A stretch of DNA of 64,000 nt from Actinoplanes palleronii (GTDB lineage Bacteria > Actinomycetota > Actinomycetes > Mycobacteriales > Micromonosporaceae): assembly GCF_016862315.1 (NCBI RefSeq), contig NZ_BOMS01000033.1, positions 43,824 to 107,823 of the forward strand, read 5' to 3'. Each line of letters starts with the position of its first letter. The first letter of the stretch is position 1. Under the pieces are notes generated by a model. It was given only the letters and a program-made list of their open reading frames with translations, did no database searches and was not told where the DNA came from. This document shows, piece by piece, positions 52,467 through 60,072 of this stretch. The translations under genes were made by a program, and so were the position numbers.

Positions 52467-53546
52467 ATGACGACCGATGATGAGAACCGGCCGGTACGCC
52501 GCCGCGTGACGCTGACCGGGATCAGCTCCCGGGCCTGGGAGCACCCGGCCGACCGCGGAGCGCTGTCCGCTCTGCGGGAGCTGCGCGGCTTCGACGACGT
52601 GGTGAAGACGTTCTTCGGGATGTGGAACGAGCGCGGGTTCCGGCTGAGCTACCTGGCCGGTTCGATCCGCGTGGACCACCGGCAGTACCCGCGGGTCTAC
52701 CAGCGGTACACCGAGGCGGCCAGCACCCTGGACATCGCCGAGCTGCCCGAGCTCTATGTCACCCAGTCGCCGATCATCAACGGTCAGGCGATCGGTCTGG
52801 ACAAGCCGTTCATCGTGATCACCACGGGTGCGGTGGAGAAGCTCGACGACGACGAGCTGCGGGCGGTGCTCGGGCACGAGCTCGGCCACGTGCGCAGCGG
52901 CCACGCCGTCTACAAGACCATCATGATGATCCTGACCAGCTGGGCGGCCAACCTGAGCTGGATCCCGATCGGCGCGATCGCGCTGCGGGCGATCATCGCG
53001 GCGATGCTGGAGTGGTGGCGCAAGGCGGAGCTCTCCGCCGACCGCGCCGGTCTGCTCGCCGGGCAGGACCCGGCCGCCTCGCTGCGGCTGCTGATGAAGC
53101 TGGCCGGTGGCGGCGACCTCTCGCAGATCGACACCACCGCGTTCCTGGAGCAGGCCGCGGAGTACGAGGGCGGCGGCGACCTGCGGGACAGCATCCACAA
53201 GATCGGGATGACCGCGTGGAGCACCCACCCGTTCCCGGTCGCCCGGGCCGCCGAGCTGCGCAAGTGGGTCGACTCCGGTGCGTACGCGCAGATCCTCGAG
53301 GGCGACTACCCGCGGCGGGACTCCGATGGCGACGCGTCGGTGACCGAGGACGTCAAGGCGGCTGCCAAGTCGTACCGTGAAGATTTTGCGAATTCGCAGG
53401 ATCCGCTCGTCGGGCTGGTGCGCAGGTTCGGCGGTGGCGCGGCGGACATGGCCGGGTCGGCGGCCGGCCGGGCGATGAACTGGGCCAACGACGCGGCCCG
53501 CCGGGGCCGCCGGGAGGGCAACGGCGGCGAGGGCGAACCGGGCTGA
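52467..53546 (+). CDS. M48-family zinc metalloprotease
   Basis: This 359-residue protease has the zinc motif HELGH (about 137-141, in LGHELGHVRSGH) and the third ligand in the RKAELSADRAGLL helix. A membrane segment is predicted at about 150-185 (IMMILTSWAANLSW ... IIAAML). The N-terminal 60 residues and a C-terminal helical tail are additional. HtpX/M48 proteins degrade or process membrane proteins; the substrate is unknown. It has no signal peptide and ends 38 bp before the M20 peptidase gene. Confidence 0.9.
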   Translation: MTTDDENRPVRRRVTLTGISSRAWEHPADRGALSALRELRGFDDVVKTFFGMWNERGFRLSYLAGSIRVDHRQYPRVYQRYTEAASTLDIAELPELYVTQSPIINGQAIGLDKPFIVITTGAVEKLDDDELRAVLGHELGHVRSGHAVYKTIMMILTSWAANLSWIPIGAIALRAIIAAMLEWWRKAELSADRAGLLAGQDPAASLRLLMKLAGGGDLSQIDTTAFLEQAAEYEGGGDLRDSIHKIGMTAWSTHPFPVARAAELRKWVDSGAYAQILEGDYPRRDSDGDASVTEDVKAAAKSYREDFANSQDPLVGLVRRFGGGAADMAGSAAGRAMNWANDAARRGRREGNGGEGEPG

Positions 53547-53584
53547 TCACACGAACTGTCCTACGGCAGTTCTACGATCGGCTC

Positions 53585-54937
53585 ATGAGCTTGAGTGAAT
53601 CCGACCTGCGCGCCACCATCGCGCAGTTGATGCCCGGTGTCCGTGCCGACCTCGAACGGTTGGTCCGGATCCCGGGCATCGCTTTTGAGGGGTTCGACCA
53701 CTCACATGTGGAGCGCTCCGCCGAAGCGGTCGCCGAGCTGCTGCGGGGCTGCGGCCTCGACACGCAGATCGTGCGGCACGGCGGCCAGCCCGCGGTGATC
53801 GGCCGGAAACCCGCACCGCCCGGCGCACCCACCGTGCTGCTCTACGCGCACCACGACGTCCAGCCGGCCGGCGACCCCGCGCTCTGGGCGAGCGACCCGT
53901 TCGAGCCGGTCGAGCGGGACGGGCGGCTCTACGCCCGCGGCGCCGCCGACGACAAGGCCGGTGTGATGGCGCACGTGGCCGCGCTCCGCGCGTTCGGCGA
54001 CCAGCTCCCGGTCGGCGTGGTGGTCTTCGTCGAGGGCGAGGAGGAATACGGCTCGGACTCCCTCGACGCGATCATCCAGGCGCACCTGGAGGAGCTGCGC
54101 TCCGACGTGATCGTGATCGCCGACTCCGGCAACTGGGACATCGGCCGGCCCGCGCTGACCACCTCGCTGCGCGGCCTGGTCAACCTGTTCGTCGAGGTCA
54201 AGGTGCTCAAGAGCGCCGTGCACAGCGGCATGTTCGGCGGCGTCGTGCCCGACGCGCTGATGACCCTGTCCCGGCTGATCAGCACGCTGCACGACGACAG
54301 CGGCGAGGTCGCGGTCGGCGGGCTGTTCGGCCGCGAGGGCGCCAGCGTCGACTACCCGGCGGACCGGTTCCGGCTCGAGGCCGGGATGCTCGACGGCGTC
54401 AGCATGATCGGCCAGGGCACCATCACCGACCGGATCTGGACCAAGCCGTCGATCTCGGTGCTCGGCATCGACGCGCCGGGCACGCTGGAGGCGGCCAACG
54501 CCCTGCAGGCGACGGCCAAAGCGAAGATCGGCGTCCGGGTCGCGCCCGGCGACGACCCCAAGGCGGTGTTCACCGCGATCAAGGACCACCTGGAGAAGAA
54601 CGTCGCGTGGGGCGCGCACGTCGAGGTGACGTTGGAGAGCGACGGCAACCCGTGCGTGATCGACGCGACCGGCCCTGGTTACGAGGCTGCCCGGTCCGCG
54701 TTCCGCTCCGCGTGGGGCGGCGTCGAGCCGGTGGACATGGGCATCGGCGGCTCGATCCCGTTCATCGCCACCTTCCAGGAACTGTTCCCCGGTGCGACGA
54801 TCCTGGTCACCGGGGTCGAAGACCCGCACGCCGCGGCGCACGGTCCGAACGAGAGTCTGCACCTGGGCGAGTTCGAGCTGGTCTGTGTGGCCGAGACGCT
54901 GCTGCTCAAGAACGTCGCGGAGATCATGACGAAGTGA
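53585..54937 (+). CDS. M20-family dipeptidase
   Basis: This 450-residue zinc peptidase of the M20 group resembles carnosinase-like dipeptidases. Metal ligands and catalytic residues are visible in YAHHDVQP, GAADDKAG, VEGEEEYGS, IADSGNW and the late HAAAHGPNE. The dimerisation insert runs from about 190 to 320. It is cytoplasmic and likely recycles dipeptides. The gene lies between the M48 protease and an FAD monooxygenase, all in one direction with short gaps, so they may share a transcript. Confidence 0.95.
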   Translation: MSLSESDLRATIAQLMPGVRADLERLVRIPGIAFEGFDHSHVERSAEAVAELLRGCGLDTQIVRHGGQPAVIGRKPAPPGAPTVLLYAHHDVQPAGDPALWASDPFEPVERDGRLYARGAADDKAGVMAHVAALRAFGDQLPVGVVVFVEGEEEYGSDSLDAIIQAHLEELRSDVIVIADSGNWDIGRPALTTSLRGLVNLFVEVKVLKSAVHSGMFGGVVPDALMTLSRLISTLHDDSGEVAVGGLFGREGASVDYPADRFRLEAGMLDGVSMIGQGTITDRIWTKPSISVLGIDAPGTLEAANALQATAKAKIGVRVAPGDDPKAVFTAIKDHLEKNVAWGAHVEVTLESDGNPCVIDATGPGYEAARSAFRSAWGGVEPVDMGIGGSIPFIATFQELFPGATILVTGVEDPHAAAHGPNESLHLGEFELVCVAETLLLKNVAEIMTK

Positions 54938-54955
54938 CATGAGAGGGAGTCGCTG

Positions 54956-56434
54956 ATGGCCGAGCTGTCGTGTGAGGTCCTCGTGGTGGGCGCCGGTCCG
55001 ACCGGGCTGATGCTCGCCAACTGGCTGACCCGGCTCGGGGTGCACGTGCTGGTGGTGGACGGCAAGGACGGCCCCACACGTGAGTCCCGGGCGCTCGTGG
55101 TCCAGGCACGCAGCCTGGAGATCTACGACCAGCTCGGCATCGGCGATCAGGTGCTGGACGCGGCACACCGGGCGGAGGGGCTCGCGCCCGGCAGCGGGGC
55201 CCGGGTGTTCGGGCGGGTGCCGCTCGGCCCGCTCGGGCAGGGGGTCACGCCGTACCCGTACCTCGAGGTGCTCGAACAGAGCCGCAACGAGGAGATCCTC
55301 TACGACAACCTGCGCAAGCTCGGCGGGGACGTGGTCTGGGAGACGGCGGTCACCGCGGTCGCCCAGGTCGAGGACGGTGTCGAGGCGAAGGTCGGCAACG
55401 ACACCGTGCGGGCCCGGTTCTGTGTGGGCTGCGACGGGGCGAATTCCGCGGTCCGCCGGGCCCGCCGGATCCCGTTCGAGGGCAGCACCAACGCGCTCCG
55501 GTTCTACGTGCTGGACGCGGCAGGGGCGGCCGGGCTGGTCGCCGAGTCGGTGAACGTGCGGCCCGGCGGGCGGGACTTCCTGCTGGCCTTCCCGATGCCG
55601 GGGCGCGGCAACTGGCGGCTGATCGGCATCGTCCGGGATTCCGACGGCGACGGCGGGCTGGACGAGGAGGACGTGCGGGCGCGGCTGCGGGAGACGTTCG
55701 CGGTGACGTATGCGCAGGCGCGCTGGTTCGCCACGTACAAGGTGCACCACCGGATCGCCGCGGCGTTCCGGGACGGCCCGTTCCTGCTGGCCGGCGACGC
55801 CGGGCACGTGCACTCGCCGGTCGGCGCGCAGGGCATGAACACCGGTTTGCAGGACGCGCACAACCTGGCGTTCAAGCTGGCCGACGTGCTGCGCGGCCGG
55901 CGCAAGGACACCTGGCTGGACCGTTATGAGGCGGAGCGCCGCCCGGTCGCCAAGATCCTGGTGGCCACGACCGATCGGCTCTTCCGGGCGATCACCTCGG
56001 ACCGCAGGCTGAACCGGTTGCTGCGGACCGCCCTGATCCCGCTGCTGGCGCCGGTGGCGGTGCGGGCGCTGCCCCGGACGGCGGGCGGGTCACGGCTGTT
56101 CCAGTACATCTCCCAGGTGCGCATCCACTACCCGCTGGGCCCGCAGGCGCGCACCCCGGACGGCCGCCGCGACCCGGTGATCGGCCGCCGGCTGCCCTGG
56201 GCGGGCGGCAATTTCCGGGTGCTGCGCAGCGCCGACTGGCAGATCCACGGCTACGGCGGGGTCGAGGGCGTCGAGGCGCCCGATCTCGGCCTCCCGGTGC
56301 ACGTCTTCCCAGCGGCGCCGTCGACGCTGCTCACACCGGGTTTCTTCTATCTGGTCCGGCCGGACGGCTTCGTCGCGGCGCGGGCCGAACCGGCCGACGC
56401 GGAGGTGAAATTCCGCCACGCCATGACGATGTGA
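54956..56434 (+). CDS. FAD-dependent aromatic monooxygenase
   Basis: This 492-residue flavoprotein hydroxylase of the PHBH fold has the FAD motif VVGAGPTGLMLANWL, the DG motif VGCDGANSAVRRA and the GD motif LLAGDAGHVHSPVGAQGMN. The C-terminal 90 residues form the thioredoxin-like domain typical of larger phenol-hydroxylase/polyketide-tailoring types. The substrate could be a phenol or a polyketide; there are no polyketide genes nearby. It starts with ATG after GAGAGGGAG and lies 18 bp after the dipeptidase gene. Confidence 0.93.
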   Translation: MAELSCEVLVVGAGPTGLMLANWLTRLGVHVLVVDGKDGPTRESRALVVQARSLEIYDQLGIGDQVLDAAHRAEGLAPGSGARVFGRVPLGPLGQGVTPYPYLEVLEQSRNEEILYDNLRKLGGDVVWETAVTAVAQVEDGVEAKVGNDTVRARFCVGCDGANSAVRRARRIPFEGSTNALRFYVLDAAGAAGLVAESVNVRPGGRDFLLAFPMPGRGNWRLIGIVRDSDGDGGLDEEDVRARLRETFAVTYAQARWFATYKVHHRIAAAFRDGPFLLAGDAGHVHSPVGAQGMNTGLQDAHNLAFKLADVLRGRRKDTWLDRYEAERRPVAKILVATTDRLFRAITSDRRLNRLLRTALIPLLAPVAVRALPRTAGGSRLFQYISQVRIHYPLGPQARTPDGRRDPVIGRRLPWAGGNFRVLRSADWQIHGYGGVEGVEAPDLGLPVHVFPAAPSTLLTPGFFYLVRPDGFVAARAEPADAEVKFRHAMTM

Positions 56435-56463
56435 GCGGCGATCATTCCTGTTAGGATTCGAAC

Positions 56464-56799
56464 ATGCGTTCGATAACTGCTGTTCCGATGCGCAACGGTC
56501 CGGCCCCCGCCGGCCAGGGCAGTGGTGGCCAGGGCAGCGCGGCTCGGGTCAAGCCTGCGGGGCCGCGCGCCCCTCTCGATCGTCTCCGGGTCCGCGACCG
56601 GATCGAGTCGATCGCCCGGCTCCGCGCCGCGGTCCGGGCGCTGGGTGACGTCGACGTCTCCGGCTGGGACGACGCCACCCTCACCGATCATCTCGACGAG
56701 CTGTCCCGGGCGTTGTGCGGGATCGACGCGGAGCTGACCCGCGTCGCCGAGGCGGTCCGCGCCCGCGGCTTCCGGATCGCCGAGCCACGCGCGGCCTGA
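56464..56799 (+). CDS. Hypothetical 111-residue protein
   Basis: I do not recognise this protein. After a Gly/Pro/Ser-rich N-terminus it has a helical part (DRLRVRDRIESIARLRAAVRAL, about 40-60, then LTDHLDELSRALCGIDAELTRV), which may form a coiled coil. There is no SD. TAGGAT ends six bases before the ATG, the arrangement of a leaderless promoter-start, which supports 56464 as both transcription and translation start. It is independent of the monooxygenase gene 29 bp upstream. Confidence 0.7.
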   Translation: MRSITAVPMRNGPAPAGQGSGGQGSAARVKPAGPRAPLDRLRVRDRIESIARLRAAVRALGDVDVSGWDDATLTDHLDELSRALCGIDAELTRVAEAVRARGFRIAEPRAA

Positions 56800-56983
56800 T
56801 CCACCGACCAAGATCAAGATCAAATTCAGGATGTCGTGCGTCCGCCGGGGTACAGATCGCCGCTCCCGCCGGGACCCCTGCGGGCTTCGCTGGCCGCTGG
56901 CGCGTCCAGAACGCGAAGCCCTCCGGGGCGACGTCCGTGGGTGGTCGCGGAAAACCCGGTTCTTTGCTGCCAGGATGGGGATC

Positions 56984-58504
56984 ATGCGGTTCCTCGACAT
57001 CACCGCCACCTCGGCGGCGGTCGCCGCGACCGGCGGGCGGAAGGCGAAGATCGAGCTGCTGGCCGACGCGCTGCGCCGGCTGGATCCCGGCGAGATCGCG
57101 GCCGGCTCCGCGTTCCTCGCCGGTGAGCTGCGGCAACGACAGACCGGCGTGGGGTATGCCGGCCTGCGCGACCGACCGGCCCCGGCGGCCGAGCCGTCCC
57201 TGACCGTCGCCGCGGTGGACACCGCGGTCGCCGAGATCGCGACAGTCGCCGGCACCGGGTCGCAGGCCCGCCGCCGTGACCTGCTCGGCGCGCTGTTCAC
57301 CGCGGCCACCGCCGACGAGCAGCAGCTGCTCGTCGGGCTGTTCAGCGGCGAGTTGCGCCAGGGCGCTCAGGCCGGGCTGCTGGCCGAGGCGATCGCGGTG
57401 GCGGCCGGGGTGCCGGTCACCGTCGTACGCCGGGCCCTGTTGCTCTCCGGCGACCTCAAGCAGGTCGCCGTCGCCGCGCTGACCGGTGGCGCGGCCACGC
57501 TCGCCGAGATCCGTCTGCGGGTCGGCACCCCGCTCACCCCGATGCTGGCGCAGAGCGCACCCGACGTCGGCGCGGCCCTGCTGGCCACCGGCACGCCCGC
57601 GGTGGCCGACACCAAGTTGGACGGCATCCGGATCCAGGTGCACCGCTCCGGCGACCAGGTGGCCGTCTTCACCCGCAGCCTCGACGACATCACCGCCCGG
57701 CTGCCCGAGGTGGTGGCCGCCGTCCGGGCGTTGCCACTGCGCGAGGTGGTGCTCGACGGCGAGGCGATGGCGCTCGACGCGCAGGGGCGTCCCCGGCCGT
57801 TCCAGGAGACGTCCAGCCGGGCGGCCACCCGCGGCACGAGCAACCCGATCGCGCTCCTGCCGTACTTCTTCGATGTTCTTCATCGGGACGGCGCCGACCT
57901 GCTGGACGAGCCGGGCCGGGTGCGCTGGGCCGCGCTCGCCGAGGCGCTGCCGGCCGGGCTGATCGTCGGGCGCACGACGGTGGAGACCGAGGAGCAGGCG
58001 GCCGCCGCGTTCGCCGCCGCCCTGGCCGCCGGGCAGGAGGGCGTCGTGATCAAAGCCCCCGACGCGCCCTACGACGTGGGCCGCCGCGGCTCGGCCTGGG
58101 TGAAGGTGAAACCCCGGCACACCCTGGACCTGGTGGTGCTGGCCGTCGAGCGGGGGCACGGCCGGCGGCAGGGCTGGCTGTCCAACCTGCACCTGGGCGC
58201 CCGGGATCCGGAGACCGGCGGGTTCGTGATGCTCGGCAAGACGTTCAAGGGGCTCACCGACGAGCTGCTGCGCTGGCAGACCGAGCGGTTCCAGCAGCTG
58301 GCGGTCGAGGACGACGGCTGGGTGGTGCGGGTCCGCCCGGAGCAGGTGGTCGAGATCGCCTTCGACGGGGTGCAGACGTCGCCGCGCTATCCGGGCGGGG
58401 TGGCGCTGCGGTTCGCCCGGGTGCTGCGGTACCGCGAGGACAAGTCCGCGGCGGAGGCCGACACCATCGACGCGGTCCGGGCGATCGGGGCGCGCCCGGC
58501 CTGA
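56984..58504 (+). CDS. ligB: ATP-dependent DNA ligase, LigB-type
   Basis: This 506-residue ligase has the length and order of mycobacterial LigB. An N-terminal DNA-binding domain (1-190, starting RFLDITATSAAVAAT) precedes the nucleotidyltransferase domain with the lysine motif ADTKLDGIRIQVH (motif I), VVLDGEAMALD (III), EGVVIKAPDAPYD (IV) and WVKVKPRHT (V). A C-terminal OB fold (about 400-506) follows. I chose ATG 56984; ATG 56975 is possible. No Ku, primase or nuclease partner is adjacent, so it is probably a stand-alone repair ligase rather than an end-joining module. Confidence 0.94.
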   Translation: MRFLDITATSAAVAATGGRKAKIELLADALRRLDPGEIAAGSAFLAGELRQRQTGVGYAGLRDRPAPAAEPSLTVAAVDTAVAEIATVAGTGSQARRRDLLGALFTAATADEQQLLVGLFSGELRQGAQAGLLAEAIAVAAGVPVTVVRRALLLSGDLKQVAVAALTGGAATLAEIRLRVGTPLTPMLAQSAPDVGAALLATGTPAVADTKLDGIRIQVHRSGDQVAVFTRSLDDITARLPEVVAAVRALPLREVVLDGEAMALDAQGRPRPFQETSSRAATRGTSNPIALLPYFFDVLHRDGADLLDEPGRVRWAALAEALPAGLIVGRTTVETEEQAAAAFAAALAAGQEGVVIKAPDAPYDVGRRGSAWVKVKPRHTLDLVVLAVERGHGRRQGWLSNLHLGARDPETGGFVMLGKTFKGLTDELLRWQTERFQQLAVEDDGWVVRVRPEQVVEIAFDGVQTSPRYPGGVALRFARVLRYREDKSAAEADTIDAVRAIGARPA

Positions 58505-58508
58505 CCGG

Positions 58509-58976
58509 TCAGAGCGCGGCCAGACTCCGTACGTAGTTGACCTGCTGGTTGATGGTGACGACGTCGTCCTCGTCGTGCACCGCGACCCGGGCGACGTAGT
58601 GCCGGGGCCCACTGGTGACGGTGACCTGCACGGTGCCCTGCGGCGCCGACTCCTTGACCAGCAGGAGCAGCATGCTCAGCCCGGCGGTGACGCAGATCGC
58701 GCCGAAACCGACGAACTTCGCCCAGGTCGGGGTGCGGCGCTGGCTCACCCAGAACTCGTTCACCTGCCACTGCGATCCGGCCAGCGGGAAGTCACCGGCC
58801 GGTGTACGGATCAGGGTCGACGTGATGTCGATCTCGGCGATCTGCACGATGACCGGGCCGTCCGCGGACGCCGGCGAGGCGGCCGGCACCGACGGCGAGA
58901 TGGCGGGCGCCGGTGGTGGCGGGCCGGGCGAGGCCGGTGCGGGGGTGCCCCAGGGTTCGTCCGGCGGGAAGGTCAT
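58509..58976 (-). CDS. DUF6232-like membrane protein
   Basis: This 155-residue protein starts with a Pro/Ala-rich cytoplasmic stretch (1-40). A beta segment (VIVQIAEIDITSTLIRTPAG, a DUF6232-type opening) is followed by one or two hydrophobic segments (AKFVGFGAICVTAGLSMLLLL, about 93-113) and a strand-rich end with RHYVARVAVHDEDD and VNYVRSLAAL. Function is unknown. Its ATG follows a weak SD. It is convergent with ligB and 10 bp downstream of the SURF1 gene. Confidence 0.78.
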   Translation of the reverse strand: MTFPPDEPWGTPAPASPGPPPPAPAISPSVPAASPASADGPVIVQIAEIDITSTLIRTPAGDFPLAGSQWQVNEFWVSQRRTPTWAKFVGFGAICVTAGLSMLLLLVKESAPQGTVQVTVTSGPRHYVARVAVHDEDDVVTINQQVNYVRSLAAL

Positions 58977-58986
58977 GCGCAGGAGA

Positions 58987-59961
58987 TTAATCGGCGCCGT
59001 TCTGCGCCGCGAGACGGCGGTCCGCCTCCTCGACCCGGTCCAGCGGCTTCGCGGCTTTCCGTGCGGTTTTCTCCGCGGCGCGGCGCTGATCGGCGGCCGC
59101 GACCCGGTCCACCGGCTTCTCCGCTTTCGCCGCGGCGTGGCGCTGGTCGGCGGCCGCTACCCGGTCGGGTGATTTCTCGGCGGGCGGGACCGGCGAGCCG
59201 GGCGGCGCGTTCAGGCCCTGTGCCTCACGGCGGGCCTGGTAGCCGTACAGGGCCAGCGCCATGATCGAGAACAGCCACCACTGGACCGCGTACCCGCCGT
59301 TCTGCCAGGCGTCCTCGTGCGGGATCGGCACCCGGACGAAGGCCGGATCGTTGGCCGGTGTCTGTGAGTTGACCAGCACGTACGCCCCGTAGACCGGGAA
59401 CGGCAGCTCGGTGGCCAGGCGCGGCACGCTGATCCGCCGGGTGTCCAGACGGCCGTCCCGTCGCTCGACCGGGGCAGGTCGGCTTTCTGACAGGTGAAGT
59501 TGACCGACAACGGTCACCTCGCCGGTCGGCGCCGGCGGCACCACGGGCGGGGCGAGCGCCCCGGCGGCGGCCGGCGGCACCCAGCCGCGGTCGACGAGCA
59601 CCGCTGTTCCATCGGCGAGGATCAGCGGGGTGACGATCTCGAAGCCGACCTCGCCCTCGACGGTGCGGCCGCGCGCCTGAATCTCGTGCGCCGTGTCGTA
59701 CCGCCCGGTGACCGTCACCTTTGTCCAGGCCAGCGCTTTCCCGGGGGAGGCGCCGGGAGTGCCCGGTGCGGACGGTGCGGCCAGAGCCGAGGTCAGCGGA
59801 ACCGCCTGGACGGAGTCGGCGGCGTCGATCCGGTTATTGATGTCGGTGCGTTCGTGGTACCGGCGGAGCTGCCAGTTGCCGAGCAACACCATGATCACTG
59901 AGGCGACCACGGCCAGCGCGGCGGTGGCCAGCCAGCGGGGGGTCAACAGGAACCGGTACAC
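58987..59961 (-). CDS. SURF1-family protein with repetitive C-terminal tail
   Basis: This 324-residue membrane protein belongs to the SURF1 family, whose members help assemble cytochrome c oxidase. It has an N-terminal helix (about 11-31), the characteristic extracytoplasmic domain (GNWQLRRYHERTDI, VLVDRGWVPP, VNSQTPANDPAFVRVPIPHED) and a second helix near 225-246 (YAVQWWLFSIMALALYGYQ). The C-terminal 70 residues are not part of the family. They are three imperfect charged repeats around PDRVAAADQR. It is divergent from the CobB-like gene. Confidence 0.9.
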   Translation of the reverse strand: MYRFLLTPRWLATAALAVVASVIMVLLGNWQLRRYHERTDINNRIDAADSVQAVPLTSALAAPSAPGTPGASPGKALAWTKVTVTGRYDTAHEIQARGRTVEGEVGFEIVTPLILADGTAVLVDRGWVPPAAAGALAPPVVPPAPTGEVTVVGQLHLSESRPAPVERRDGRLDTRRISVPRLATELPFPVYGAYVLVNSQTPANDPAFVRVPIPHEDAWQNGGYAVQWWLFSIMALALYGYQARREAQGLNAPPGSPVPPAEKSPDRVAAADQRHAAAKAEKPVDRVAAADQRRAAEKTARKAAKPLDRVEEADRRLAAQNGAD

Positions 59962-60072
59962 CCCCAGAGGCTACCCGGCGGAGGGGTAGCCCCCATCGCA
60001 GCCGGGTACTGTGCGACTTTCCGGCAGTCAATATCACGTGACTACCGGTCCGCGTAACCCTCGGGGGAGACA

